From Campylobacter concisus (GTDB lineage: Bacteria; Campylobacterota; Campylobacteria; Campylobacterales; Campylobacteraceae): a stretch of 64,000 nt of DNA. Below the pieces are notes generated by a model that worked only from the letters and a program-made list of their open reading frames with translations, had not been told where the DNA came from and did not search any database. Position 1 is the first letter of the stretch, and each line of letters begins with the position of its first letter. The position numbers and the translations under genes were made by a program. The stretch is taken from contig NZ_NDYP01000009.1 in NCBI RefSeq assembly GCF_002165775.1, forward strand, positions 106,161 to 170,160. The letters are read 5' to 3'. Positions 1-8,641 of this stretch are shown here, piece by piece.

Positions 1-361
1 GATAAACAACATGGTAAAAGATGCTGAGCTTCATAAAGAAGAGGACAAAAAGCGCAAAGACGCAGTTGAAGCTAGAAACCAAGCTGACGCACTAGTTCAT
101 CAAACTGAAAAAAGCATGAGCGAGCTTGGCGAGAAAGTTCCAGCTGAGGATAGAAGTAACATCGAAGCTGCGTTAAATGATCTAAAAGAGGTCTTAAAAG
201 ATGAAAATTCTTCAAAAGAGCAAATCGATGCTAAAGTAGAAGCTCTAAGCAAAGCTAGCCATAAACTAGCAGAAGCTATGTATAAAAAAGATGAAAACGC
301 TGGAGCAAACGGCGGAAATAATAAAAAAGACGACGACGTTATAGACGCTGAAGTCGAGTAA
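1..361 (+). CDS. dnaK: Chaperone DnaK (Hsp70), C-terminal part only
   Basis: The reading frame is open from base 2, so the gene is cut by the window edge and only about the last 119 residues are present. They match the alpha-helical lid of DnaK: a segment reading MVKDAELHKEEDKKRK, then an EARNQAD motif, a long charged helical stretch and an acidic tail ending DDDVIDAEVE, a typical DnaK terminus. The ATPase domain and peptide-binding sheet lie upstream of the window. DnaK is a cytoplasmic ATP-dependent chaperone working with DnaJ and GrpE. A strong hairpin with a T-run follows, so this is the last gene of its operon. Identity is secure; regulation cannot be seen. Confidence 0.95.
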   Translation, partial: INNMVKDAELHKEEDKKRKDAVEARNQADALVHQTEKSMSELGEKVPAEDRSNIEAALNDLKEVLKDENSSKEQIDAKVEALSKASHKLAEAMYKKDENAGANGGNNKKDDDVIDAEVE

Positions 362-368
362 AACTCCT

Positions 369-396
369 AGAGCAGGGCACTTGCCTTGCTCTTTTA
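369..396 (+). terminator. Rho-independent terminator after dnaK
   Basis: A stem built from gagcagggc and its near-complement gccttgctc, with one G-U pair and a short loop, is followed by a T-run. It begins within ten bases of the dnaK stop codon. Confidence 0.85.
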
Positions 397-460
397 TAAA
401 TTTATCTTCATAAATTCTTAAAATTGATTTAAAATAAGCAGTTTAAATAGTTAAAATTTA

Positions 461-466
461 TATAAT
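461..466 (+). promoter_or_regulatory. Sigma70 -10 box (TATAAT) for the CopD-like gene
   Basis: A perfect TATAAT lies 22 bases before the ATG at 488, in AT-rich DNA with periodic T/A tracts upstream. This is the usual Campylobacter promoter form with no clear -35 box. Confidence 0.6.
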
Positions 467-487
467 GCCAAACAAAAAGGCTAAAAA

Positions 488-919
488 ATGTACTTATTTT
501 TTTTGATTACTCATTTAATTTGTGCCATTGTATTTATAGGATACGTATTTTTCGATGTTTGCATATATCCGTTTGCTAAAAAAACGGTTGATGCTAAAAC
601 CCTTGAAATAGTTAAAAAAGCCTACACAAAAGGCAGCGCAAAGGTATTTGGCACAGCGTTTTTATTGCTTTTAATAAGTGGCGCTTATATGGCAAAAGAC
701 TATTTTGGAGGCGAGCTTGGTTGGTGGCAAAGCAACTTTCAAAAGCTACTGCTTATAAAAATTTTTGTTTTACTTATAATGTGCTTTGTAACTTTTATCT
801 CTGTTTTTAATGTCGTTCTTTTAAAAAAGCCTGATCCATTTGGTAAATTTTCACATTTAATAGCTCTAGTACTTTGCCTGATAATGGTCGTTTTGGCAAA
901 AGTAATGTGGTGGGCTTAA
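488..919 (+). CDS. Small four-helix membrane protein, CopD-like
   Basis: A 143-residue hydrophobic protein with four predicted membrane helices (about 1-25, 53-75, 86-108 and 118-143). The first helix carries a His (TH at 8-9), and another His lies at the start of the last helix (SHLIALVL). The loop between helices 2 and 3 is rich in Trp and Gly. Size and layout resemble the small CopD/YhhN-like copper-resistance or cytochrome-b-like membrane proteins common in Campylobacter, but I cannot assign a substrate. It stands alone between dnaK and ppk2 with its own TATAAT box. Inner-membrane location is well supported; a role in copper or redox handling is only a guess. Confidence 0.6.
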   Translation: MYLFFLITHLICAIVFIGYVFFDVCIYPFAKKTVDAKTLEIVKKAYTKGSAKVFGTAFLLLLISGAYMAKDYFGGELGWWQSNFQKLLLIKIFVLLIMCFVTFISVFNVVLLKKPDPFGKFSHLIALVLCLIMVVLAKVMWWA

Positions 920-970
920 AAATTTAGCTAATAAATCTAAGCAAATCGCTAGCTAAAAGTTAAAAGCATT

Positions 971-1780
971 CTAATCAATACTCTTTAACTTATCTTTATT
1001 TAGCCCTTCTTCTATGCGCTTTATCTCTTCACTTCCATCTCTTACGACGTTTTTGTCAAATTCCAAGTAGTCATTTATCTTTTTTGGATATTCAACGTGA
1101 CTTAGAATAAATTTAAAGACATTTAGTCTAGCTTCTTTTTTGTTATCGCTTGAGACGATGACCCATGGTGAAATGCTATTGTGAGAGGCAAGAAGCATAG
1201 AATATTTAGCGATAGAGTACTGATCCCAAAGTTCTTGTGCTTTTTGATCAACGGGTGAAATTTTAAATTGCTTTAACGGATCATTTTGCCTCTCTTTGAA
1301 GCGTTGTTTCTGCTCATCTTTTGTGATTGATAGATAAATTTTAAAGAAAATTATGCCAGAGTTTATGATCATCTCTTCAAATTTTGGCACTTCACGTAAA
1401 AATTCCTTATGCTCTGCTTGCGTGCAAAAGCCCATCACTGGCTCAACACCAGCTCTATTGTACCAGCTTCTATCAAAGATCACGATCTCTCCAGCACTTG
1501 GTAGATGAGTCACATATCTTTGAAAATACCACTGCGTTTTTTCGACATCACTTGGCTTAGCAAGCGCTACTATACGGCAACCTCTTGGATTTAGATGCTC
1601 AGTTAGGCGTTTTATCGTTCCGCCTTTGCCGGCTGCGTCGCGTCCTTCCATTAGCATAAGTACTCTAAGGCCTTTTTCTTTTACGTAATTTTGAAATTTT
1701 AAAAGTTCAATTTGAAGCAGTCTAAGCTCTTCCTCATAGCCAAGCTTCTCGCCTTTTTGGTGTTTTTTGTCTTTTGACAT
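971..1780 (-). CDS. ppk2: Polyphosphate kinase 2 (PPK2 family)
   Basis: A 269-residue cytoplasmic protein with the full PPK2 signature: a P-loop reading MEGRDAAGKGGT near residue 43, the lid region, and the Walker B motif FDRSWYNRAGVEP near residue 100. Family members transfer phosphate between polyphosphate and nucleoside di- or triphosphates, and in Campylobacter the enzyme is linked to stress survival and GTP supply. The length fits a single-domain class I PPK2. The start ATG at 1780 is preceded by a GGAG-type ribosome site. It is a single-gene unit, convergent with nothing and divergent from dsbD. Confidence 0.93.
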   Translation of the reverse strand: MSKDKKHQKGEKLGYEEELRLLQIELLKFQNYVKEKGLRVLMLMEGRDAAGKGGTIKRLTEHLNPRGCRIVALAKPSDVEKTQWYFQRYVTHLPSAGEIVIFDRSWYNRAGVEPVMGFCTQAEHKEFLREVPKFEEMIINSGIIFFKIYLSITKDEQKQRFKERQNDPLKQFKISPVDQKAQELWDQYSIAKYSMLLASHNSISPWVIVSSDNKKEARLNVFKFILSHVEYPKKINDYLEFDKNVVRDGSEEIKRIEEGLNKDKLKSID

Positions 1781-1885
1781 CTTTGCTCCTTTAAAATTTC
1801 ACATATTTTCACGATTTTACAATAAAATAGAATAAATTTAAGAATTTAGACTAAAATCATCTTTTTTAATTTAGCAAGGATTAGT

Positions 1886-3616
1886 ATGTTTTTAAAATTT
1901 CTTTTTTCGCTTATTTTATTTGCAGGCTCGCTTTTTGCCGAGGTTTTAGATGTTAGCAAAGCCTTTGTTTTAACTCCAAGTGTAGATAGTCAAAATGTTG
2001 AGGTAAAGTTTAACTTTGGTGAAAATATCTATCTTTATAAAGAGAGTTTTGAGATTAAACTAGCTGGCAAAAAGATAAATGAGCTATTAAATTTGCCAAG
2101 TAGTGAAAATACGGGAGAATACGAAATTTATCCAAAAGATTTTTCGATTTTTATCCCATTAAATTTGGTAAAAGAAAATCTTTCAAATGGCAAAGCGATA
2201 CTTGACATTAACTATCAAGGCTGTGCTAAAAACGGCATTTGCTACCGTCCACAAAGTAAAATTTATGAGATAACTGACCAAGCTGGAAAATTTAGTATCG
2301 CTACTTTTAAAAAAGAGCAAAAAAGCGGTACCGACAGCTTTGCTGAAGAATTTTCTAGCGAGCAAGATATTGCAAATGGGCTTGGAGATAAAAATTTCTT
2401 TATCTCGCTTCTTACTTTTTTTGGTTATGGTCTCTTGCTTTCACTAACACCTTGTGTCTTTCCGATGATACCGATACTTTCAAGCATAATCGTCTCAAAA
2501 GGCGCTAATTTAAATGCAAAAAAAGGCTTTTTATTATCATTCATTTATGTTGTCGCTATGAGCCTAGCTTATGCACTAGCTGGAGTGGCAGCTAGCCTAC
2601 TTGGCTTTGGCATCGCAGGCGCTTTGCAAAATATCTATGTGCTTGGCACTTTTGCAGCCATTTTTGTCATTTTAAGCTTTAGCATGTTTGGATTTTATGA
2701 TATAAAATTGCCAGCAAAATTTGAAAATTTGATAAGTAAAAAATCGCAAAATAGTTCAGGCTATGTTGGAATTTTTATTATGGGTTTTGCCTCAGCTCTC
2801 ATAGTATCACCTTGCGTAGCAGCACCATTAGCTGGTGCGCTTCTTTATATCGCTCAAAGTGGAAATGTCTTTTATGGTGGCATTATGCTTTTTGTCATGG
2901 GGCTTGGCATGGGTGTGCCGCTACTTATTATCGGGCTAAGCTCTGGAAAGCTCTTGCCAAAACCTGGTAGCTGGATGGATGAAGTGAAAAAATTCTTTGG
3001 TTTTTTAATGCTCATAATGGCGATTTGGATCCTTTCGCGTGTGCTCGGAGAATTTTTTGAGCTATTAGGATATGGCATTATAGGCGTTTTTATGGCGGTT
3101 TATTTTGGGGCATTTGAAGTAGCAGAGCAAAGCTGGACTAAGTTTAAAAAAGCGTTTTTTATCCTAGTTTTTATATATTCAGTTATGTTAATAGTTGGTT
3201 CATTTTTAGGCTCAAAGGAGGCTTTTTCTCCGCTTTCTGGACTAAATTTAGCAAAAAGTGATAGTGCGTTAAAATTTAATTCCGTTAAAAATTTAGATGA
3301 ACTAAATGAGATACTAAAAAACTCAAACAAGCCCGTTTTAGTAGATTTTTATGCTGATTGGTGTGTAAGCTGCAAAGAGATAGAAAAGATCACTTTTAAA
3401 GATGGTGATGTTATGGATGCTTTGGCAAATTTTGCACTTATTCGTATCGATGTAACAAATGGCGGATCACAAAATGATGAGATGCTAAGAAATTTTGGGC
3501 TTATTGATCCGCCTGCGCTCTTGTTATTTAGTGGTGGAGATGAGCTAAAATTTCTTAGAACTATCGGTTTTATAGATGCTAAAAATTTTCTAGCAAAGCT
3601 TGAGAAAATTAAATAA
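1886..3616 (+). CDS. dsbD: Thiol:disulfide interchange protein DsbD
   Basis: A 576-residue protein with the three DsbD modules. After a signal peptide (1-18) comes a periplasmic immunoglobulin-like domain with the redox pair CAKNGIC near residue 113. An eight-helix membrane domain (about 170-440) carries the two buried cysteine-proline motifs, TPCVFPMIP and VSPCVAAP. A C-terminal thioredoxin domain has the active site DWCVSC near residue 495. The protein passes electrons from cytoplasmic thioredoxin across the inner membrane to reduce periplasmic disulfides and cytochrome c maturation partners. Every expected cysteine is present. Its stop overlaps the 3' end of the convergent nth by eight bases. 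Confidence 0.95.
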   Translation: MFLKFLFSLILFAGSLFAEVLDVSKAFVLTPSVDSQNVEVKFNFGENIYLYKESFEIKLAGKKINELLNLPSSENTGEYEIYPKDFSIFIPLNLVKENLSNGKAILDINYQGCAKNGICYRPQSKIYEITDQAGKFSIATFKKEQKSGTDSFAEEFSSEQDIANGLGDKNFFISLLTFFGYGLLLSLTPCVFPMIPILSSIIVSKGANLNAKKGFLLSFIYVVAMSLAYALAGVAASLLGFGIAGALQNIYVLGTFAAIFVILSFSMFGFYDIKLPAKFENLISKKSQNSSGYVGIFIMGFASALIVSPCVAAPLAGALLYIAQSGNVFYGGIMLFVMGLGMGVPLLIIGLSSGKLLPKPGSWMDEVKKFFGFLMLIMAIWILSRVLGEFFELLGYGIIGVFMAVYFGAFEVAEQSWTKFKKAFFILVFIYSVMLIVGSFLGSKEAFSPLSGLNLAKSDSALKFNSVKNLDELNEILKNSNKPVLVDFYADWCVSCKEIEKITFKDGDVMDALANFALIRIDVTNGGSQNDEMLRNFGLIDPPALLLFSGGDELKFLRTIGFIDAKNFLAKLEKIK

Positions 3617-4241
3617 CCTTGTCCTTGCTGTTACAAAGATCATTTAAGATACACTCATGGCAAAGCGGCTTTTTGGCTTTACAGGTGTAACGTCCAAAGA
3701 GCACCATGACTTGATGAAGCTTACCAAGATCTGTTTTAAAGGCATGGCTAAGATCAGCTTCAGTAGCTTCTGGCGTTTTTGCATGGCTAAGATCAAGTCT
3801 GTGCGCCACCCTAAAAACGTGCGTATCAACAGCCATAACATTTGCATTTGTAGCTTCTAAAAGTACGACATGAGCGGTCTTTTGTCCAACTCCAGCAAGC
3901 GCTTTTAGCTTCTCTTCATCAAGCGGAATTTCTCCATTATAAAGCTCAACCACGCTATTTGCCATTTTGATTAAATTTACCGCTTTGTTATTAAAAAAGC
4001 TACACGAGTTTATCATTAGTTTTAGGCTCGCTAAATTTGCACTAGCTAGCTCATAGACATCTTTATACGCTTCAAATAAGGCTGGAGTTATTAAATTTAC
4101 TCTTTTATCAGTGCACTGGGCTGAGAGCATGACACAGACAAGTAGCTCATATAAATTTCTAAATTTAAGCTCGCTTTTGGCGTCTTTAAACTCTTCTAAA
4201 AGTCTTCTTTTTATCTCTAAAATATCTTTTTTTGTTCTCAT
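3609..4241 (-). CDS. nth: Endonuclease III (DNA glycosylase/AP lyase)
   Basis: A 210-residue base-excision repair enzyme that removes oxidised pyrimidines and nicks abasic sites. The helix-hairpin-helix motif LAGVGQKTAHVVL holds the catalytic Lys121, and the catalytic Asp is Asp139 in AVDTHVFR. The C-terminal iron-sulfur loop has Cys187, Cys194, Cys197 and Cys203 with the classic C-X6-C-X2-C-X5-C spacing. Length is normal. It lies opposite dsbD and is divergent from peb4, an order recalled from C. jejuni (Cj0595c-Cj0597). No defect is visible. Confidence 0.96.
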   Translation of the reverse strand: MRTKKDILEIKRRLLEEFKDAKSELKFRNLYELLVCVMLSAQCTDKRVNLITPALFEAYKDVYELASANLASLKLMINSCSFFNNKAVNLIKMANSVVELYNGEIPLDEEKLKALAGVGQKTAHVVLLEATNANVMAVDTHVFRVAHRLDLSHAKTPEATEADLSHAFKTDLGKLHQVMVLFGRYTCKAKKPLCHECILNDLCNSKDKVI

Positions 4242-4296
4242 TTTCGTATTTTACCTTATTTTCTTAAGTTAAATGAAAAGTTATCGCTTTATTTGA

Positions 4297-4302
4297 TATA
4301 AT
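4297..4302 (+). promoter_or_regulatory. Sigma70 promoter of the peb4-fba unit
   Basis: The box TATAAT is preceded by TTTGA, and an AT-rich segment with TTAAGTTAAA lies about 30 bases upstream, a layout typical of Campylobacter vegetative promoters. The peb4 ATG follows 35 bases later with AAAGGA as ribosome site. Confidence 0.65.
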
Positions 4303-4336
4303 CTTTCCCATAAAATCAATTTTTTAAAGGATTTAT

Positions 4337-5155
4337 ATGAAAAAATTTTTGTTTCCAGCAGTTTTAAGTTTAGCAGCGGCTGTTACTCTAAATGCAGCAG
4401 TAGTTGCAACAGTTGATGGTGATGCTATAAGCGATAGCGATATTTCAAGCCTTTTATCGGCAGCTATGCCAGGATTTGACGCTAGCAAGCTTCAACCAAA
4501 TGAGAAAAAACGTATAATCGACGATCTAATAAATAGAAAACTTCTTTTAAAAGATGCTAAGTCAAGCGGTATCGAAAAAGATGTAGAGTACATCAAAGCT
4601 GTAAAAGCAGCGCAAGAAGGTATCGCGGTTGAGCTTTATATGAGAAAACTATTTGACGGTATAAAAGTAAGCGATAGCGATTTAAGAGATTTTTACAACA
4701 AAAACAAAGCTAGCATGAATCAACCAGCTCAAGCAAGAGCAAGACATATCTTAGTTGAAGATGAAAAAACAGCAAACGACATCATCGCTCAACTTAAAAA
4801 TTTAAAAGGTGAGGCTCTAACTAAGAAATTTGCAGAGCTAGCAAGCCAAAAATCAATCGACAAAGGCTCAGCAGCACACGGTGGCGAGCTTGGCTGGTTT
4901 GGTCAAAGCCAAATGGTAAAACCTTTTGCAGACGCAGCATTTTCAATGGCTAATGGCACAGTTTCAACTAAGCCAGTTAAAACTCAGTTTGGCTACCATG
5001 TTATCTTAAAAGAAGATGGCAAAGCAGCTGGTACTGTAAGCTTTGAACAAGCAAAACCAGAGATCGAGCAAGCTGTAAAAATGGAGAAATTCCAAGCTGC
5101 TGTTAGACAAAAAAGTGAAGCTCTACGCCAAAAAGCAAAGATAGAATACAAATAA
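4337..5155 (+). CDS. peb4: Periplasmic peptidyl-prolyl isomerase/chaperone (PEB4/Cbf2)
   Basis: A 272-residue SurA/PpiC-type protein with a cleavable signal peptide ending near NAAVVA (1-20), an N-terminal chaperone helical region, and a parvulin domain at about 130-230 ([31 protein letters not shown]). The C-terminal helix returns to the chaperone domain, as in the PEB4 structure. It helps outer-membrane proteins cross the periplasm and affects adhesion and biofilm in C. jejuni. The gene is followed 15 bases later by fba, as in C. jejuni (Cj0596-Cj0597), and the two are probably cotranscribed. Confidence 0.93.
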   Translation: MKKFLFPAVLSLAAAVTLNAAVVATVDGDAISDSDISSLLSAAMPGFDASKLQPNEKKRIIDDLINRKLLLKDAKSSGIEKDVEYIKAVKAAQEGIAVELYMRKLFDGIKVSDSDLRDFYNKNKASMNQPAQARARHILVEDEKTANDIIAQLKNLKGEALTKKFAELASQKSIDKGSAAHGGELGWFGQSQMVKPFADAAFSMANGTVSTKPVKTQFGYHVILKEDGKAAGTVSFEQAKPEIEQAVKMEKFQAAVRQKSEALRQKAKIEYK

Positions 5156-5170
5156 AATTTGGAGGGTAAA

Positions 5171-6235
5171 ATGGGCGTTTTAGATATCGTAAAACCTGGT
5201 GTTTTAAGCGGAGATGATGTAACAAAACTTTATGCTTATGCCAAAGAGCAAGGTTTTGCAATACCTGCTGTAAATGTCGTAGGCAGCGACTCAGTAAATG
5301 CTGTTTTAGAAGCGGCAAAGGTTGCTAACTCGCCTGTTATAGTTCAGTTTAGTAACGGCGGTGCAGGTTTTTACGCTGGTAAAGCCTGCGAAAACGCAGC
5401 CGTTCTTGGTGCGATCGCTGGAGCAAAGCACGTTCATCTACTTGCCAAGGCTTACGGCGTGCCAGTCATCTTACACACTGACCATGCCGCTAGAAAGCTT
5501 TTGCCTTGGATAGATGAGCTAGTAAAAGCAAGCCATGAGTATAAAAAAACTCACGGCGTGCCACTTTTTAGCTCTCACATGCTAGATCTTAGTGAAGAGA
5601 GCTTGGAAGAAAATTTAAGCACATGCGAGAAGTATCTAAAAGAGCTTAGCGAGCTTGGCATCAGTCTAGAGATCGAGCTAGGTGTCACTGGTGGCGAAGA
5701 GGACGGCGTGGATAACACTGGCGTTGATAACGCACTTCTTTACACTCAACCAGAAGATGTCGCGCTTGCTTATGAAAGACTTAGCAAGATAAGCGATAAA
5801 TTTAGCATCGCAGCTAGTTTTGGCAACGTTCACGGCGTCTATAAACCGGGCAATGTCGTGCTAAGACCAGAAATTCTTAAAAACTCACAAGCCTATGTCG
5901 CTAAGAAATTTAATACAAAAAGTGACAAGCCAGTAAATTTTGTATTTCATGGAGGTAGTGGCAGTGAGCTAAAAGATATCAAGAATGCTGTAAGTTACGG
6001 CGTTATCAAGATGAACATTGACACTGATACACAGTGGGCATTTTGGGATGGCGTACGCGAGTATGAGGCCAAAAATAGAGCATACTTGCAAGGCCAGATC
6101 GGCAACCCAGAGGGCGATGATAAGCCAAATAAAAAATACTACGACCCAAGGAAATGGCTAAGAAGCGGCGAGGAGAGCATGGTTAAGCGTCTTCAGACTG
6201 CTTTTAGCGACTTAAACTGCCTAAATAGGAACTAA
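5171..6235 (+). CDS. fba: Fructose-bisphosphate aldolase, class II
   Basis: A 354-residue zinc aldolase that interconverts fructose 1,6-bisphosphate with DHAP and glyceraldehyde 3-phosphate, mainly for gluconeogenesis in Campylobacter. Visible motifs are the zinc and catalytic segment HTDHAARKLLP, LEIELGVTGGEEDGVDN, and the C-terminal FVFHGGSGS and KMNIDTDTQWAF elements. I start it at the ATG at 5171, six bases after a strong GGAGG ribosome site (5161-5165). An in-frame TTG at 5159 lies upstream of that site and cannot be served by it. It follows peb4 in the same direction. Confidence 0.95.
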   Translation: MGVLDIVKPGVLSGDDVTKLYAYAKEQGFAIPAVNVVGSDSVNAVLEAAKVANSPVIVQFSNGGAGFYAGKACENAAVLGAIAGAKHVHLLAKAYGVPVILHTDHAARKLLPWIDELVKASHEYKKTHGVPLFSSHMLDLSEESLEENLSTCEKYLKELSELGISLEIELGVTGGEEDGVDNTGVDNALLYTQPEDVALAYERLSKISDKFSIAASFGNVHGVYKPGNVVLRPEILKNSQAYVAKKFNTKSDKPVNFVFHGGSGSELKDIKNAVSYGVIKMNIDTDTQWAFWDGVREYEAKNRAYLQGQIGNPEGDDKPNKKYYDPRKWLRSGEESMVKRLQTAFSDLNCLNRN

Positions 6236-6239
6236 TCCT

Positions 6240-7553
6240 ATGCAAAATCAAAATGATTTTAGTGAGCTAAGTGTGCCAAAGGAGCGCCAAGCTCACTCTT
6301 TCTTTGTCTTTTTTAAAGTTATCTTTATCCCTTTAGCCATCTATGTCTTAGCAATACTAGCGTATCTTGGCGTTATAAATTTTCAAATGAAGCTTCATAC
6401 CATTGTCATGATGGGCGTTATACTCTTTGTCGCTTTTATATTTTCACGCCACAGCGCCTTGGTGGCCTACTCAAATTTCTTAGCAAATGCCAAAGACTAC
6501 AAGATAAGATTAAAAGAATTTATCATCTCTCATCTCTTTGAAATTTCAGGCGTCAAAAAGGCAAACGCTAAATTTGAAGATTTTTTCGAGAGTTACACAA
6601 GAAATTTTAGAAATGACAACCTAGCAAATATCGGCCAAGCAGTCTTTCCTATGCTTGGAATTTTGGGTACATTTATCAGTATCGCTATCTCCATGCCAGA
6701 GTTTAGCTCAAATACCACAGATGGTCTTGAAAAAGAGATCGCTATACTACTAAACGGCGTGGCTACGGCGTTTTATGTATCGATCTATGGTATTTTTTTA
6801 GCGCTTTGGTGGATGTTTTTTGAAAAGATAGGCGTTAGTAAATTTGAGAAATTTTACAGCGAGCAAAAAGAGCTTAGCCGTGAGTTTTTCTGGCAGGAAA
6901 ATGAACTAAATGCAAATTTTATGAAAGCCTCTGTTGGCTACTTCAAAGATAGTCATGACGCTTTTAAAATGGTGCTTGACGATAAATTTTTAAGAAATTT
7001 AAACGATCAGGTAAATGAAAAATTTGACAGACTAAAAGAGCTTTGCGAGGTTGAGAAAAATATCATAAATCAAAGCAAGGCTGAGCTTAGTGCAAACCTT
7101 AAAATGCTAAATGAAGCTAGCCTAAAACAAGATGAATTTGTAAAAATCCACTCTGATATGCTAAAGGCAGTAAGTGCATTTTCTAATGCCTTTAAAGATA
7201 TGGAGGTTAAAATTTTAACCGAGCATGCAAAGCTTGGCGAAATTTTTAGCAGAAATTTAAACGCCACAAAAGAGAGCCAGCTTAAATTTGAGCAGACTAT
7301 CAAGAGCTTTGACAAGGGTTTAAGAGAATTTTCATACTCGATCATGAAAGAGCAAAATGAAGCGCTTAAGGAATTTAGAGCCTCACTGATAGAGAGTGCT
7401 ACGATATTTAAAGCCGCATATGAGCAAGAGGGCAGGAGCTTGGAGCGCGAAAAAGAGCGCGAGAGCCTTATTGCTGAGCTTAAGAAAAACATAGACGAGA
7501 TCGACAAAGAAGCAAATTCTGTAATAGAAAAAATCGAAAATCTAGTGCAATGA
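6240..7553 (+). CDS. MotA/TolQ/ExbB-like proton channel protein with coiled-coil tail
   Basis: A 437-residue inner-membrane protein. Helices are predicted at about 24-48 and 52-70, then in the conserved TolQ/MotA core at about 130-155 (MLGILGTFISIAIS) and 170-195. From about residue 215 the rest is a long helical, charged cytoplasmic coiled coil. It overlaps the next gene by four bases (ATGA), and that gene encodes an OmpA/MotB-like partner. C. jejuni carries an equivalent pair after fba (Cj0598-Cj0599). By family logic the pair would form an ion-driven stator that pulls or turns something in the envelope, but it is neither the flagellar MotAB nor TolQR. The function is unknown. Confidence 0.85.
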   Translation: MQNQNDFSELSVPKERQAHSFFVFFKVIFIPLAIYVLAILAYLGVINFQMKLHTIVMMGVILFVAFIFSRHSALVAYSNFLANAKDYKIRLKEFIISHLFEISGVKKANAKFEDFFESYTRNFRNDNLANIGQAVFPMLGILGTFISIAISMPEFSSNTTDGLEKEIAILLNGVATAFYVSIYGIFLALWWMFFEKIGVSKFEKFYSEQKELSREFFWQENELNANFMKASVGYFKDSHDAFKMVLDDKFLRNLNDQVNEKFDRLKELCEVEKNIINQSKAELSANLKMLNEASLKQDEFVKIHSDMLKAVSAFSNAFKDMEVKILTEHAKLGEIFSRNLNATKESQLKFEQTIKSFDKGLREFSYSIMKEQNEALKEFRASLIESATIFKAAYEQEGRSLEREKERESLIAELKKNIDEIDKEANSVIEKIENLVQ

Positions 7554-8641
7554 AAATAAACAAAAATAACGAAGATCAATCAAGCTTTTGGGTTTCGTAC
7601 GCGGACTTGATGGCTGGTCTGCTCTTTGTTTTTATGCTGCTAATCGGCGCTGTCGTCGTAAAATACGTCCTAACTCAAAACACCCTTGAAAATAAAGAGC
7701 AAACCATCATCACAGCCTTAGCAAATTTAAAAGACGCTCAGGGCAGAAATTTTACACTCGAAGAGCTAAATGACGCCCTAAAAAGCGAGCTTTCAAAGAT
7801 AAGCGACGAAAATATAAATTTGAAAAAATCAAATGAAATTTTTGTTATCCAAATAGACGCTCTAAAAGAAAAACTAGCCCAGCTCATAGAGGAAAACAAG
7901 GACGCAAATGCGAGCATAAAAGAGCTAAACGCTAGTATTTTTGATCTAAATCAAAAGATGATCGTACTAAATGATGAAATTTCATCAAAAGATAGAGCGC
8001 TTAGTGACGCAAACGAAAGTAGTGAGAAAAATTTAGCCAAGATCGCATTTTTGCTCGAGCAAGTGAGCCAAAGAGAAGCTAGATACGACGAGCTTTTAAG
8101 GGACCTAAACGTCACTCGTGACAGAGTGAAAAATTTAACCGGTATCAGAGTAAAAGTGATCTCAGCCTTAAAGGATAGGCTAGGCTCAAGTATTGAGATC
8201 GACCCAAACTCAGGCGCGCTAAAGCTTAGCTCCTCAGTACTTTTTGACAAAGGCAGTGCAGTCTTAAAAGAAGAGGTCAAAGATGAGCTAAAGGCCACGC
8301 TTAGTAAATATTTTGACGTGCTTTTAAATGACAAAGATATCTCCTCAAACATCGATCAAATCATAATCGAAGGCTTTACAGATAGCGACGGAAGCTATAT
8401 TTATAACTTAGAGCTTTCACAAAAAAGAGCTTACGCTGTGATGGAATTTATAAATTCATTTAGTGACGATACTCGCCTTAGAAAGCTACTTGTCGCAAGC
8501 GGACGAAGCTATAATGAGCTGGTTTTTAAAGACGGAGCCGAGGACAAGGATGCTTCAAGACGCATAGAGATCAAATTTTCACTCTCAAATAAAGAGGCTA
8601 TCAACGAGATAGAGAAATTTTTGGAGTTTAAGGGTGATTGA
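7550..8641 (+). CDS. OmpA/MotB-domain partner of the MotA/TolQ-like protein
   Basis: A 363-residue protein with one N-terminal membrane helix (about 20-40) preceded by a conserved Asp (Asp19 in YADLMAGLL), the position used for ion binding in MotB and TolR. A long periplasmic coiled coil (about 45-200) follows, then a C-terminal OmpA-like peptidoglycan-binding domain (SSVLFDKGSAVL, IEGFTDSDGSYIYN, LSQKRAYAV, DASRRIEIKF). The ATGA overlap with the upstream gene implies tight translational coupling and a two-protein complex anchored to peptidoglycan. It resembles MotB, but the coiled-coil spacer is unusually long. Confidence 0.88.
   Translation: MKINKNNEDQSSFWVSYADLMAGLLFVFMLLIGAVVVKYVLTQNTLENKEQTIITALANLKDAQGRNFTLEELNDALKSELSKISDENINLKKSNEIFVIQIDALKEKLAQLIEENKDANASIKELNASIFDLNQKMIVLNDEISSKDRALSDANESSEKNLAKIAFLLEQVSQREARYDELLRDLNVTRDRVKNLTGIRVKVISALKDRLGSSIEIDPNSGALKLSSSVLFDKGSAVLKEEVKDELKATLSKYFDVLLNDKDISSNIDQIIIEGFTDSDGSYIYNLELSQKRAYAVMEFINSFSDDTRLRKLLVASGRSYNELVFKDGAEDKDASRRIEIKFSLSNKEAINEIEKFLEFKGD

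Noticed and set aside
5159..5170. Upstream TTG start for fba, adding four residues
   Set aside because: The strong GGAGG at 5161-5165 lies downstream of that TTG and serves the ATG at 5171.
6240..8641. A Zorya-type defence system (ZorA/ZorB are MotA- and OmpA-like)
   Set aside because: No ZorC, ZorD or ZorE gene follows. The neighbours are fba, a PLP enzyme and hisD, and the pair matches a chromosomal pair recalled from C. jejuni after fba.
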